Assembly: GCA_015272215.1 (NCBI GenBank)
Contig: JACYMD010000049.1
Location: 25,793-89,792 of the forward strand
Direction: 5' to 3'
Length of the DNA stretch: 64,000 nt
From: Rivularia sp. T60_A2020_040
GTDB taxonomy: Bacteria; Cyanobacteriota; Cyanobacteriia; Cyanobacteriales; Nostocaceae
Position numbers and translations under genes: made by a program. This document shows, in pieces, positions 45,930-55,350 of the stretch. Numbering within the stretch: the first letter of the stretch is position 1; every line of letters starts with the position of its first letter. Below the pieces are notes generated by a model. The model ran no database searches. It saw nothing but the letters and a program-made list of their open reading frames with translations, and was not told the DNA's origin.

Positions 45930-46832
45930 ATGGCGGATAAGCAGCTACAAATATCTGGTTTAGAACTTTCACAATGGCGAGATGCTGCGATATCGGCTGC
46001 TGTATCCGCTAATGTCTCGAAAACGGAGGTAGATTGGCTGTTACAGGAAATAGCTGGATTAGATAGTTTGTCGCTACGTCTAGGTTCTTTTAAAGACAGG
46101 TCTGTAATTCAGCTAAAGTTATCTTTACAGGAATTATCAATACTGTGGCAACAAAGACTCAGTGAAAGTCTTCCAGTCCAGTACATTACAAAAGTTGCTT
46201 GTTGGCGACATTTTAATATTACAGTTTCTCAGAGCGTTTTAATTCCCAGACCTGAAACCGAATCCTTAATTGACTTGGCGCTCGCTGCGACTGCTGACAA
46301 CCCAAGCATAAGTGAAGGGCATTGGGCAGACTTGGGTACTGGTAGTGGAATAATAGCTTTAGGATTGTGTAATGCTTTTAGTAATGCAAAAATCCATGCT
46401 GTAGATTTTTCATCGGAAGCTCTTGCCGTTGCTCGCTTAAATGCCGATAATTATAGTCTGAGCAATCGGATTGAATTCTATCAAGGTTCTTGGTGGGAGC
46501 CGTTAGATTTTCTCAAAGGAAAGTTTAGCGGCATGGTATCCAATCCGCCTTATATTCCTACCAGTAACTTACCCGAATTGCAGCCGGAAGTATTTAAACA
46601 CGAACCACATCTGGCTTTGGATGGTGGTGACGATGGTTTAGAATCTATCCGTCATTTGATCGAAACTTCATCCGACTACTTAAAGCCTGGTGGAGTATGG
46701 TTAATTGAAATGATGATGGGGCAAGCTCCGCAAGTTACTCAAATGTTGCGCGATCGCGGTACCTATAGCAAAATAGAAATTCATTGCGATTTAGCTGGAA
46801 TTGAACGTTTTGCACTGGCTTATAAAAGTTAG
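45930..46832 (+). CDS. prmC: Peptide chain release factor N5-glutamine methyltransferase
   Basis: PrmC (HemK) methylates the GGQ glutamine of release factors RF1 and RF2. The 300 residues have the helical N-terminal domain (DWLLQEIAGLDSLSL), PVQYITKVACWRHF, the SAM-binding motif WADLGTGSGIIALGL and the catalytic VSNPPYIP. The gene starts 26 bp after tic22 and may be co-transcribed with it. prfC at 57481 is another termination gene in this window. Its stop codon leads directly into a heptamer array. Confidence 0.95.
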   Translation: MADKQLQISGLELSQWRDAAISAAVSANVSKTEVDWLLQEIAGLDSLSLRLGSFKDRSVIQLKLSLQELSILWQQRLSESLPVQYITKVACWRHFNITVSQSVLIPRPETESLIDLALAATADNPSISEGHWADLGTGSGIIALGLCNAFSNAKIHAVDFSSEALAVARLNADNYSLSNRIEFYQGSWWEPLDFLKGKFSGMVSNPPYIPTSNLPELQPEVFKHEPHLALDGGDDGLESIRHLIETSSDYLKPGGVWLIEMMMGQAPQVTQMLRDRGTYSKIEIHCDLAGIERFALAYKS

Positions 46833-46895
46833 TTGACAGTGGACAGTGGACAGTGGACTTCTAACCTTTAACCTTTAACCTTTAACCTTTAACCT
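46833..46895. repeat. Heptameric tandem repeats (ACAGTGG and CCTTTAA)
   Basis: TTGACAGTGGACAGTGGACA runs into four CCTTTAA units, filling most of the gap between prmC and tsaC. Confidence 0.9.
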
Positions 46896-46911
46896 AACTG
46901 ATAATTGATAA

Positions 46912-47502
46912 ATGACAAAGGTTTCTATTGCTGAGTTGGTAGCAGGAGCCAGGGCTGGTAAAGCAATCTGTTTTCCAACAGATACTGTTCCTGCATTAGC
47001 AACTTTACCTGAGAATGCATCATTAATTTTTACATTAAAACAACGTGATGTAAATAAGCCGCTAATTCTTATGGGAAGTGATGCAGAACAGTTGTGGAGT
47101 TTTGTGTATGGAAGTCAAGAAGAGTATGAAATTTGGCAAAATATTGCGGATAAATACTGGGGTGGAGCGCTGACTTTGGTCTTACCTGCATCGACGAAAG
47201 TACCGCAAGCGATGAATCCGAATGATCCTACTACGATTGGGGTTAGAGTTCCTCAAAATGATATTGCTCGCGCAATTTTAGCACAAACTGGTCCTTTGGC
47301 GACTACCAGCGCTAATTTATCGGGACAACCTGCCTTACAGACTATGGATGAAGTTGAGCTAGAGTTTCCCGATATACTAACTTTGGCGACAACAGCATAT
47401 GATAGTAAAACACCTGCTATGGGTATTCCTTCTACTGTTGCCAAGTGGAATGGGGGAAAATGGCAGATTTTGCGTGAAGGTGCGGTTAATTTAGAGATTT
47501 AA
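46912..47502 (+). CDS. tsaC: Threonylcarbamoyl-AMP synthase
   Basis: TsaC/Sua5 (YrdC domain) makes threonylcarbamoyl-AMP from threonine, bicarbonate and ATP, the donor used by TsaD (39992) for t6A in tRNA. The 196 residues show ICFPTDTVPALATL, KQRDVNKPLILMG, WGGALTLVLPAS and TTIGVRVP, then SANLSGQPALQT. It lacks the C-terminal Sua5 domain, so it is the short TsaC type. It follows prmC after a repeat-filled gap. Confidence 0.93.
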   Translation: MTKVSIAELVAGARAGKAICFPTDTVPALATLPENASLIFTLKQRDVNKPLILMGSDAEQLWSFVYGSQEEYEIWQNIADKYWGGALTLVLPASTKVPQAMNPNDPTTIGVRVPQNDIARAILAQTGPLATTSANLSGQPALQTMDEVELEFPDILTLATTAYDSKTPAMGIPSTVAKWNGGKWQILREGAVNLEI

Positions 47503-47861
47503 TTAGATATTTAAGCTTTTATCGAATATTCAATGGTTAACGTGAGTTCGATGTTCATTGTTTCGATTCGGCGATTATGATAAGGAAACTGTAAAACCTC
47601 GATTATTCGTGGGGTTAGAAGTCGGGTTTTTATGATGATGAGCAAAGCCAATGTATCCAATTTGGCGTATAACGTTAAATAAAAATTAACAATTTAATTT
47701 ACATTGACGCTGTAATCAACTCGCTCAAAAAATAATTTTGAGGGGATAAAATGTTTTAGGGGTTAAAACTGAGAAAGCGAGTGTAAATCTATCTCAGAAT
47801 TAGAAAAACTGAGTAAGGTACTTTTGTAATCAATTAAGAAGTTAAAATTTACTAAAAAATT
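47503..47861. other. Intergenic DNA, no gene seen
   Basis: This gap carries an AGAAGTCGGGTTTT word (about 47620), one arm of the dispersed repeat also seen at 3366. Nothing else is recognised. Confidence 0.5.
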
Positions 47862-48788
47862 ATGAATTTGAATAACTGGGTATATTTTGGAGTTGGATTA
47901 GCATTAGGAATAGGTATTTGCAGGTTATTCCTAGGCTCTAAAACTTCAAATAATTCATCTTTTAGTCCATCAAAAGAAGAAAATAAACAAGATATTTCAG
48001 CGCTATCTCAACGAATGAGGGAAGTTGAACTAGCTTACCATATGGCAAGAGAAATGAGTCAGTTTAAAGCTGGATTTTTAGCACGGACTACTCATGTATT
48101 GCGATCGCCACTTAATGGTTTAATTGGCTTACATCAATTAATTTTATCGGATTTATGTGAAAATCCAGAGGAAGAACGAGAATTTATCTCTCAAGCTCAT
48201 GAACGAGCTTTAAAATTATTAAATCTAATTGATGAAATCCTGAATATTGCTAGAGCCGAACATGGCGATCGCAAATTAGAAATTCAGTCTTGCTCATTAA
48301 GTCAAATATTACAGGAAGTTCATGAATTAACTTATATGCTTGCTGAAAATCGTAATTATCCATTTGAGGTGTTAGAACCAACGGAGGATATTTATGTTTT
48401 AAGCGATCAGCGTTGGTTAAAACAAATATTAACAAGTTTGGTAGATAGTGCTATCTCTCAAATGGAAGAAGGTACGATAAATATTTCTGCTAAAGCTGAT
48501 AGTGAACATAATCTGGCTTATATTTGGTTAGATGCACCAGAAGACGCGATTCCTTCAAGTGAACCGATAGATTTGATTGAGTCGGCAGAAGATACTAAAA
48601 AACTAGACGAGCAACAAAGTAAAATGCTCCAAGGGGGAATGAAGCTATTACTCAATCAAACTTTACTTGAAGTAATGGGAGGAAAAATCGAACCAGTCTT
48701 CTATCCCAAAACTAACAATAACGAAAATCTGTCTCGGTTGCAAATTTCTATCCCTTTAGGGATTCTTGAAGCTGATTCGCACCATTAA
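47862..48788 (+). CDS. Degenerate sensor-histidine-kinase-like membrane protein
   Basis: The 308 residues start with a membrane segment (WVYFGVGLALGIGICRLFL), then a coiled coil and a HisKA dimerisation helix: FLARTTHVLRSPLNGLIG, with His78 in the phosphorylation position. The ATPase part is degenerate. The N-box Asn is Ser196 (SLVDSAISQMEEG), the expected DxGxG box reads DAPEDAIPS, and a normal glycine-rich lid is missing. It therefore probably cannot bind ATP normally but could be phosphorylated in trans or dimerise with an active kinase. Its 3' end overlaps the convergent GNAT gene by 41 bp. Confidence 0.75.
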   Translation: MNLNNWVYFGVGLALGIGICRLFLGSKTSNNSSFSPSKEENKQDISALSQRMREVELAYHMAREMSQFKAGFLARTTHVLRSPLNGLIGLHQLILSDLCENPEEEREFISQAHERALKLLNLIDEILNIARAEHGDRKLEIQSCSLSQILQEVHELTYMLAENRNYPFEVLEPTEDIYVLSDQRWLKQILTSLVDSAISQMEEGTINISAKADSEHNLAYIWLDAPEDAIPSSEPIDLIESAEDTKKLDEQQSKMLQGGMKLLLNQTLLEVMGGKIEPVFYPKTNNNENLSRLQISIPLGILEADSHH

Positions 48789-49224
48789 GAGTATCAAAGT
48801 TGGTCAGATTTGAACGGTTGTACATTACCATTGTCGTGGAATGATTCTGCTGAAAACCAATTTTTTCGTAAAATTGTTGCTGATGAGTAGTCATTAAATA
48901 GACGCGCTCAACCCGACTCATCCGGGGATGACTCAAAACGGTTTCTACTAATTTACTACCTAGTCCAGTTCCCCGGAAATCTGGGTGGATGACAACATCC
49001 CAAATCGTAGCACGATAAACACCGTCACTTGTTGCTCTAGCAAAACCGATTAATTGCTGTTTATTCCACACAGTAATTACTGGCTCGCTATTTTTGATCG
49101 CTTCTGCTAAATCTTCTAGATTACGCTCCTTAGCCCAAAAAGCCCCTAAAGCAAATAATTCTTGCAATTGCTTAATGTCTATTTCCGATTTTGCAGCGCT
49201 AAATAAAATCTGAGAATTATTCAT
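48748..49224 (-). CDS. GNAT-family N-acetyltransferase
   Basis: The 158 residues form a single GNAT domain: [47 protein letters not shown] contains the acetyl-CoA loop RGTGLG, and FYEKIGF ends it. It resembles the other GNAT protein at 43472 (both have FARATSDxxxxATIWDVVxHPDF), so the two are paralogues. Its last 41 bp overlap the end of the opposing kinase-like gene. Substrate unknown. Confidence 0.88.
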   Translation of the reverse strand: MNNSQILFSAAKSEIDIKQLQELFALGAFWAKERNLEDLAEAIKNSEPVITVWNKQQLIGFARATSDGVYRATIWDVVIHPDFRGTGLGSKLVETVLSHPRMSRVERVYLMTTHQQQFYEKIGFQQNHSTTMVMYNRSNLTNFDTLNGANQLQESLKG

Positions 49225-49272
49225 ATACCGTACCCAGATAAAAATCGTGTTGTTGTAGTTATACCAATCTTG

Positions 49273-49379
49273 CTGGACTTACGCAAAAAGCCCCCAAATC
49301 ATCGAGGGGCTGAGGGAATGTCAAAATTTCTAACATCATGTTTAATTTAATAGTTTCCCTTGTTATTGCGTAAGACTTA
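49273..49379. mobile_element. Short degenerate relative of the 41-kb MITE
   Basis: GGACTTACGCAA (49275-49286) and TTGCGTAAGACTTA (49366-49379) are imperfect inverted ends of the same TAGGACTTACGCA type as the element at 41069. About 105 bp are enclosed, with an internal GCCCC/GGGGC stem and no ORF. Confidence 0.6.
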
Positions 49380-49466
49380 ATTCTATATCACAATACTTAT
49401 AATTTATCTACAAAAGTATGGGAAAATTAACATTATGAAAATTATGAAAAAATAACTAAAAAAGCT

Positions 49467-49859
49467 TTATTTATCACAAACCCATTTCCATAAAGGATGA
49501 GAAGGGCCTCGTTCGCGGATGCGATAAACCTGTTTTTCCAAACGCTGCTTTTCCGAAACGGGCATACCGACTAAGATATTACGACTTTGCCAAACTAAAA
49601 CACTAACAGTCATACCAATACATAAACTAAGTCCGATAGCAGCAAAAGGATGGAACAACAAAGCATATCGTACCGCGACCCAAGTAAAATACTCGCGTAA
49701 AAACTCAATTTCTTGACGTAAATTCCACAAGCACAAAGGTGCTAATATCAGCCATAAAAATACCACTAGTAGCCAACGACCATAAATCGTCAGCCGGTGT
49801 AGTCTTTGTACCTGTCGAGCCAAAGATGAGTCAGATGATTGTTGTTCTACTTGAGCCAT
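49467..49859 (-). CDS. Small two-pass membrane protein
   Basis: The 130-residue product has a soluble N-terminus, two membrane helices (WLLVVFLWLILAPLCLW and YALLFHPFAAIGLSLCIGMTVSVLV) and a basic C-terminus (EKQRLEKQVYRIRERG). The ATG at 49859 is chosen, because everything upstream is a heptamer repeat array (49874-49935) and would give a repeat-derived leader. It follows secD and secF on the same strand. I do not recognise a family. Confidence 0.65.
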   Translation of the reverse strand: MAQVEQQSSDSSLARQVQRLHRLTIYGRWLLVVFLWLILAPLCLWNLRQEIEFLREYFTWVAVRYALLFHPFAAIGLSLCIGMTVSVLVWQSRNILVGMPVSEKQRLEKQVYRIRERGPSHPLWKWVCDK

Positions 49860-49873
49860 AAGCAAGGGATGGG

Positions 49874-49935
49874 GGGACAGTTGACAGTTGACAGTTGACA
49901 GTGGACAGTGGACAGTTGACCTTAGACCTTTGACA
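49874..49935. repeat. Heptameric tandem repeats (ACAGTTG/ACAGTGG)
   Basis: An array of seven-base GACAGTTG-like units lies between secF and the next minus-strand gene and reaches into the last codons of secF. Confidence 0.85.
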
Positions 49936-50869
49936 TTTGACCTTGTTGACGTTCGCGCCACCAAGCTAGAAGTGTGCTAGCAATAAAAATACTAGAATAT
50001 GCTCCGGCGATAAAACCAATAATTAGGGCTAAAGCAAAGTTTTTTAAGGTTTCTCCACCGAATAGAAAGATTGCAACTAATGATAGTAAAGTTGTCAAGG
50101 TGGTATTTATTGACCGTCCTAAAGTTTGATTGACTGCATCGTCTACAACTTCGGTTATGGAACGTTCGGGATTTACTTTGAGAGTTTCGCGGATGCGATC
50201 GTAAATTACTACCGTATCGTTAACAGAGAAACCAGTGATGGTAAGTAAAGCCACAATAAATAAACTATCTACTTCCGTACCAAATAGCAATCCGAATATC
50301 GAAAAAAGCCCCGTAGCTATTAATAAATCATGAAAAGTAGCCACAATGGCAAATACTGCGTAATCCAACTTAAATCGAAAAGACAGGTAAATTACAATAC
50401 CCAAAAAAGACACGATTAAAGCAGTGATGCCAGTATTAAATAATTGTCTTCCTAAAGTGGGTCCAACAGTATCGATTTGAGTTTTTTGTGGGTCAAAAGT
50501 ACCAATTCGTTCGCTCAAAGCAGTTTGCAATTGGGTACGCGCTTCCACATCCAAAGTTTTTGTCCGAATTAATACCCCATTTCTTTCACCAGTTTGGCTG
50601 TCGGCGATAATTTGAATGGTGCTGTCAGCTAATCCTTGGGATGCTACAACTTCTCGGACTTCATTGAGATCAACTGGTCGATCGCAATTATTGGGTAAAC
50701 CACAATCTCGTTCAAATTGTAACCGCGTACCTCCGACAAAATCCAAACTAGGACGTAAAGGTGCGCCAATTTGCTGCCAAGAAATCACCATCGAGATCAT
50801 GCCAGCTAAAATGATCGCAACAGAAATACCCCACCACAGAGTTCGCGATTTACTAACACTAAGTTTCAT
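49922..50869 (-). CDS. secF: Protein translocase subunit SecF
   Basis: SecF pairs with SecD to use the proton gradient for pulling proteins across the membrane. The 315 residues show six membrane segments, the periplasmic [12 protein letters not shown] and the conserved region [18 protein letters not shown]. The ATG overlaps the secD stop (50866-50869), which means coupled translation. Cyanobacterial SecDF also serves the thylakoid. The end of the gene is inside a heptamer repeat. Confidence 0.96.
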   Translation of the reverse strand: MKLSVSKSRTLWWGISVAIILAGMISMVISWQQIGAPLRPSLDFVGGTRLQFERDCGLPNNCDRPVDLNEVREVVASQGLADSTIQIIADSQTGERNGVLIRTKTLDVEARTQLQTALSERIGTFDPQKTQIDTVGPTLGRQLFNTGITALIVSFLGIVIYLSFRFKLDYAVFAIVATFHDLLIATGLFSIFGLLFGTEVDSLFIVALLTITGFSVNDTVVIYDRIRETLKVNPERSITEVVDDAVNQTLGRSINTTLTTLLSLVAIFLFGGETLKNFALALIIGFIAGAYSSIFIASTLLAWWRERQQGQMSKV

Positions 50870-52287
50870 TTTGCGACCTCTGCTTTATTTGAACTTGGTA
50901 GGTTAGGACAGAAAAGTTCGGGGTTGCGTCGGATTGAATCATTTCTGATTGCTAAAAACATGAACGTGCGGCTACAAGTTACTGCTGTAAACATACTAAC
51001 TGCTACACCTACAGCCAAAGTTACGGCAAAGCCTTTGACTAAGCCATATCCTAGCCAAAACAAGGCTGCACAGGCAATCAATGTAGTAACATTGCTATCT
51101 AAAATACTAGAAAATGCTCGGTAAAAACCAGATTCTACAGAACGATAAAGGGATTTACCAGCTCGCAATTCTTCCCGCGTGCGTTCAAAAATCAGGACGT
51201 TGGCATCAACAGCCATACCAATACTCAGGATAAAGCCGGCGATACCGGGTAAAGTTAAAGTTACGCCTAACAAAGCGAAACAAGCCCAAGTCAAAAGGGC
51301 ATAAATTACCAGGGACAAATCGGCAATTAATCCCGGTAGTCTGTAATAAACCACCATAAATATTAATACTAAAACCAAACCACCAACACCGGCGTAAATA
51401 CTGCGCTGAATACTATCTCTACCCAATGTGGCACCGACTGTACGGTTTTCGACAATTTCTATGGGTACTGGTAGGGAACCACCGCGCAATTGTACTGCTA
51501 AATCTTGAGCTTCCTGAGCTGTAAAGTTACCTGAAATTTCAGCATTTCCACCAGTAATTCCGGTGTTTGCAAATTGCGGTCCCACAGAAGCAGCACTAAT
51601 TAATTCATTATCAAGAAAAATACCAATAACCCGCCCGGTACCTGCGAGATTTTTAGTTAAATCGGCAAATAATTTACCACCTTCTTGATTAAACTCAAGT
51701 GCAGCACTCCAGCCACCACCACCTTGTTGAGGATCAAAAGGGTTAGCATTAGTTAGATATTTACCTGTTAGGGGTGGATCTAAACTTTCAAATAATTCAA
51801 CGATCGCCTTTTGATTGGTTTTTAGTTCTTGTTGATTTTTTTCAATTGCAGCCTTATCGTTACCGGAACGTAATTCTTCTTGTCTGGCTTTGAGTTGTTC
51901 ATTATTGGCTCGTAAAGCAAAAAGTTGAGTTTCTGTTCCTGGCTTTTGAGTCATAAACTCTAATTGTGCGGTACCACCCAATACCCGTTCGGCTTGTTCT
52001 GGATTATCAACTCCAGGTAATTGAATCAAAATTTTATCGCTTCCTGCGCTTTGAATTACGGGTTCGGAAACACCCAGTCCATTAACTCGATTTCCCAAAA
52101 CTGTTTGTACCGCTTCGAGTTCCCGTTCACCTATTTGCTTAATTTCTGGAGTAGTCTTAACCTGAATAGTCAGTTGCGAACCTCCCCGTAAATCTAGCCC
52201 CAAAGGCACAGGAATTGTAGCAATTACCGTGACTGCGGCAATTACCAGAAATATAACCAAGGCTAATAGCGATCGCTCTTTTTGCAT
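50866..52287 (-). CDS. secD: Protein translocase subunit SecD
   Basis: SecD is the larger subunit of the SecDF export motor. The 473 residues start with a membrane helix ([23 protein letters not shown]), then [15 protein letters not shown], the periplasmic P1 domain, and a C-terminal group of five helices with [28 protein letters not shown] (first 18 typical; contains the proton-pathway Asp). Residues about 110-170 are a charged insertion ([22 protein letters not shown]...). secD and secF form an operon with a 4-bp overlap. Confidence 0.97.
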   Translation of the reverse strand: MQKERSLLALVIFLVIAAVTVIATIPVPLGLDLRGGSQLTIQVKTTPEIKQIGERELEAVQTVLGNRVNGLGVSEPVIQSAGSDKILIQLPGVDNPEQAERVLGGTAQLEFMTQKPGTETQLFALRANNEQLKARQEELRSGNDKAAIEKNQQELKTNQKAIVELFESLDPPLTGKYLTNANPFDPQQGGGGWSAALEFNQEGGKLFADLTKNLAGTGRVIGIFLDNELISAASVGPQFANTGITGGNAEISGNFTAQEAQDLAVQLRGGSLPVPIEIVENRTVGATLGRDSIQRSIYAGVGGLVLVLIFMVVYYRLPGLIADLSLVIYALLTWACFALLGVTLTLPGIAGFILSIGMAVDANVLIFERTREELRAGKSLYRSVESGFYRAFSSILDSNVTTLIACAALFWLGYGLVKGFAVTLAVGVAVSMFTAVTCSRTFMFLAIRNDSIRRNPELFCPNLPSSNKAEVAK

Positions 52288-52423
52288 ACCATCCCCGCTT
52301 CATCGCGACAAACGCTATAATAACGCTTCTTTATGCCCTATGACCTAAGAGTTATAAATTTTACTAAAGGTCAAAGGTCAAAAAAGGTCAAAGATCAAAA
52401 AAGAAAGGTTAAAGGTTTAAAAT

Positions 52424-52461
52424 AACTGTCAACTGTCAACTGTCAACTGTCAACTAACTCC
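52424..52461. repeat. Heptameric tandem repeat (CTGTCAA)
   Basis: Four CTGTCAA units lie between secD and pdhB, followed by CCAAAATC heptamer- and octamer-like units up to the pdhB stop. Confidence 0.85.
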
Positions 52462-52503
52462 TAACCCCCAATCCAAAATCCAAAATCTAAAATCCAAAAT
52501 TCC

Positions 52504-53487
52504 TCAGACTCTTGCTGCAACCATTTTTTCGACTGCTTCGACGATTTGCTCTGGTTGAACAATTGTCAATTTTTCTAAGTTACCGTTATAAGGTGTAGGA
52601 ATATCTTGAGAAGAAAGTCTCAGTACGGGTGCATCTAATTCATCAAACAAGCGTTCGTTGATCGAAGCAATAATTTCTGCTGCTACTCCCCCGGTTCTCA
52701 TGCATTCTTCCACAATAATTACTCGGTGGGTTTTGCGTATAGATTCACTAATGGTATCAAAATCTAAGGGTTTTAAAGAAATTAAATCAATAACTTCTGG
52801 GTCGAAACCCGATTTTTCTAGAGTTTTCACGGCTTGCATTACATGATGACGCATCCGTGAATAAGTCAAAATTGTGACATCTTTACCGCTACGGACGATT
52901 TCTGCTTTATTTAATGGCAGTAAATATTCTTCTTCGGGTAAATTTTCTTTTAAGTTATAAAGTAGTACGTGTTCAAAAAACAATACCGGATTATTATCGC
53001 GAATAGCTGATTTTAATAGACCTTTGGCATTGTAAGGGGTGGAACAAGCAACAATTTTTAATCCTGGAACAGCTTGAAAATAAGCTTCCAAACGCTGGGA
53101 ATGTTCTGCACCTAGTTGTCTTCCGACTCCACCGGGGCCACGAATTACTAAAGGAATTTTAAAGTTACCACCGCTCGTGTAGCGCAACATCCCGGCATTA
53201 TTAGATATTTGGTTGAAGGCTAATAGCAAAAAGCCCATATTCATGCCTTCAATTATCGGTCTTAAGCCGGTCATTGCAGCACCGATCGCCATTCCTGTAA
53301 AACTATTTTCGGCTATCGGTGTATCTAATACTCTCAATTCGCCATATTTTTGGCAGAGGTCTTTGGTAACTTTATAAGAACCACCATAGTGTCCGACATC
53401 TTCACCAAGTATCATCACAGTTTTATCTCGCGCCATTTCTTCATCAACGGCTTCGCGTAAAGCATTAAAAAATAGTGTTTCTGCCAT
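52504..53487 (-). CDS. pdhB: Pyruvate dehydrogenase E1 component, beta subunit
   Basis: PdhB forms with PdhA the thiamine-diphosphate enzyme that converts pyruvate to acetyl-CoA. The 327 residues (usual length) contain [18 protein letters not shown] at the start, [37 protein letters not shown] and [20 protein letters not shown]. The ATG at 53487 is chosen; the 55 residues that would extend it to 53652 ([18 protein letters not shown]...) show no family similarity. It is a single gene; pdhA is not in the window. Confidence 0.96.
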   Translation of the reverse strand: MAETLFFNALREAVDEEMARDKTVMILGEDVGHYGGSYKVTKDLCQKYGELRVLDTPIAENSFTGMAIGAAMTGLRPIIEGMNMGFLLLAFNQISNNAGMLRYTSGGNFKIPLVIRGPGGVGRQLGAEHSQRLEAYFQAVPGLKIVACSTPYNAKGLLKSAIRDNNPVLFFEHVLLYNLKENLPEEEYLLPLNKAEIVRSGKDVTILTYSRMRHHVMQAVKTLEKSGFDPEVIDLISLKPLDFDTISESIRKTHRVIIVEECMRTGGVAAEIIASINERLFDELDAPVLRLSSQDIPTPYNGNLEKLTIVQPEQIVEAVEKMVAARV

Positions 53488-53728
53488 TAGACCAAAAAGA
53501 TAGGAATATAGATGAAAGAATATTATCGCGTCTTCGTGAAAAATACGGTAAAAATAGCACGAGTTATGCAAAAATTTTTGTCTGGGAATAAATGCTGCAT
53601 CGTTATCAGCAAAAAAGCGGCTTTGCAGCAGCAATTTCTTGCGGTTTCCCAAATCTTCTGCCCGATACTCGTAACATTTTAAATACCAGTATAGACGTAA
53701 AATGGAAGAGTTCTAACCCTAGTTCCAT

Positions 53729-54202
53729 ATGAGCGAAACTGTCTACATCGAAACCAGTATTTTGGGCTATCTTACAGCCAGGTCAACCAAAAACCTGATT
53801 CTGGCTGCAAATATGGAGATTACAAAAGACTGGTGGGAATTGCGTCGGAATACCTTCACACTTTACACTTCCGAGGCAGTCCTAGATGAAGTAGCACAAG
53901 GAGATGCAGCGATCGCATCTCAACGACTGGAGATTCTGTGTGATTTTCCCTTGTTGGAATTGAACCAAGCCGTACAAGGTTTAGCGGCACAGTTTTTGAC
54001 TCGAAGTAATTTGCCCCCAAAAGCGAAGGTGGATGCCATTCATATTGCTGCCGCAACAGTCCACGGCATGGATTATCTGTTAACTTGGAATTGTAAACAT
54101 ATTGCAAATGCTCAAATCCAGGGAAAGCTTGCGGAGATTAGTCTCGATTTCGGCTATGTGCTGCCTATCCTTTGTACACCCAATGAACTCATGGGAGATT
54201 AG
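53729..54202 (+). CDS. PIN-domain protein, VapC-like
   Basis: The 157 residues match the PIN nuclease fold: VYIETSILGYLTA at the start, TSEAVLDEVAQGD, KAKVDAIHIAAATVHGMDYLLTWNCKHI. The acidic residues expected in the metal site are E8, E51-like in LDEV and D in KVDAIH. This type occurs in cyanobacteria with a small partner gene and could be a toxin ribonuclease. It stops 3 bp before the ATG of the next gene, so the two form an operon with the toxin-like gene first. Confidence 0.85.
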   Translation: MSETVYIETSILGYLTARSTKNLILAANMEITKDWWELRRNTFTLYTSEAVLDEVAQGDAAIASQRLEILCDFPLLELNQAVQGLAAQFLTRSNLPPKAKVDAIHIAAATVHGMDYLLTWNCKHIANAQIQGKLAEISLDFGYVLPILCTPNELMGD

Positions 54203-54205
54203 ATC

Positions 54206-54433
54206 ATGTGGAAAGATGAGATTGTTGAAGATATCCACCGAATTCGGGAAGAGTATGCCAAGTCCTTCAACTATGACTTAGACGCGATATTTGAAGACCT
54301 TCGCAAGAAACAAGCCCAGAGCGGTAGAGAAGTTGTGAGCTTGTCGCGAAAGCCCGGTCTAACAACACGTTGGAGCGGACGGGCTAGAGAACATGGTGAG
54401 GACGCAAAGGATACTAACCGCCGATCAACTTAG
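54206..54433 (+). CDS. Antitoxin-like partner, C-terminus replaced by repeat
   Basis: The first ~45 residues (MWKDEIVEDIHRIREEYAKS, FNYDLDAIFEDLRKKQAQSG) form a compact helical protein typical of the partner of this PIN family. From about GLTTRWSGRAREHGEDAKDT the sequence is encoded by a GC-rich element that starts with GTCTAACAACACGTTGGAGC (54357-54376). This tail is unlike the rest in composition, so the natural C-terminus was probably changed or extended by insertion of that element. The partner role is inferred from position. Confidence 0.65.
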   Translation: MWKDEIVEDIHRIREEYAKSFNYDLDAIFEDLRKKQAQSGREVVSLSRKPGLTTRWSGRAREHGEDAKDTNRRST

Positions 54434-54470
54434 CCGTTGTGCGGTTGTGCGCGGCGTTGCAGGATTTGGA
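54355..54470 (+). repeat. GC-rich attC-like element at the end of the PIN pair
   Basis: The stretch is GC-rich against an AT-rich surrounding. It starts GTCTAACAACACGTTGGAGC, which fits the consensus RYYYAAC plus following bases of integron attC sites. GGCTA (54382-54386) can pair with TAGCC (54431-54435). A clean GTTRRRY right-hand core was not found, so this is a degenerate or related element. Confidence 0.4.
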
Positions 54471-54585
54471 ATATTTGATTATCCTCATTGAAGGAGAAAA
54501 ACATTAATTATGAAAAGCGTTGCAATTCTCCACTAAAATCACAACCCTCTCCGATAATTAGTTGTCAAATTCCTAACTATAAGAT

Positions 54586-54930
54586 TTAACGATTAAAAGA
54601 AACTGTTGAATCTTCTACAGAATTTACTTGAGCTATGCTCGTACCAGATTCATTTGTTCCGGAAGCTGCCGGAAACTGATTTTCTGGAAATCTTCTTGGT
54701 CTTCCTGGTTTGCGTTTGTGTCTTTGATTAATTGATTTTTCGCTTGCTTGTGCCAGTTCTTCTGGCGTACATTTTAACAAGCGCAACGCATCCCAGTATT
54801 TTTTCGGTGTCATGGTTGGTTCGGTTCGCCCCGCTTCCCAGTTGCGAACGCTTGTCTCACTGATTGCAAGCCTGAAGGCTACTTCTGCACGGCTGAGTCC
54901 AGCACGTTCTCTCAGGACTTGCATATCCAT
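54586..54930 (-). CDS. XRE-type HTH regulator with AT-hook-like motif
   Basis: The 114 residues start with a Cro/CI-type helix-turn-helix (LRERAGLSRAEVAFRLAISETSVRNWEAGRTEPTM contains the two HTH helices). After about residue 65 comes KRKPGRPRRFPENQF, which matches the GRP core of an AT-hook that binds the minor groove of AT-rich DNA. The C-terminus is polar and probably unstructured. It has a GGAG site 8 nt before the ATG. Targets are unknown. Confidence 0.85.
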   Translation of the reverse strand: MDMQVLRERAGLSRAEVAFRLAISETSVRNWEAGRTEPTMTPKKYWDALRLLKCTPEELAQASEKSINQRHKRKPGRPRRFPENQFPAASGTNESGTSIAQVNSVEDSTVSFNR

Positions 54931-55350
54931 ATCTTAATGCTCCCTTTTTAAAACTCATTAATTGTATTTATTAAATCAATTGACGTAAAAATGCCAGTTA
55001 ACTGAAAATTCTTTGTTAACTATAATTATCTTATAAGATATTGCATACACGCATGGCAATCTAACCATACTGCAATCTTCTACTATTTTTAACCACTTTT
55101 CTCAATTCTCATCCACTAAATCTATATCTAAAGATAGATGCTTTTCATCTAATTATATAGATATAACTATATTTCTCCGCTTCATATCTATTTATCTTGC
55201 GATCGCGATCGGATTTATTCACCTTAATAGTTCATAAATACTATTCAGGATTGATAACTTACTTATTATTTATTAAAGTCTCGACGCAAAAGTTTACATC
55301 GAGAGTGACAGTTTGATTGTTCTAAGATGGGTGTCTTTGTTGTTGTTGAT
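54931..55350. other. Intergenic AT-rich DNA with a HIP1 site
   Basis: This 420-bp gap is extremely AT-rich apart from GCGATCGCGATCGG at 55200. I see no ORF or RNA. Confidence 0.5.

Noticed and set aside
53488..53652. 55-residue N-terminal extension of PdhB
   Set aside because: PdhB homologues start at MAETLFF; the upstream translation is unrelated and lacks a ribosome-binding site.
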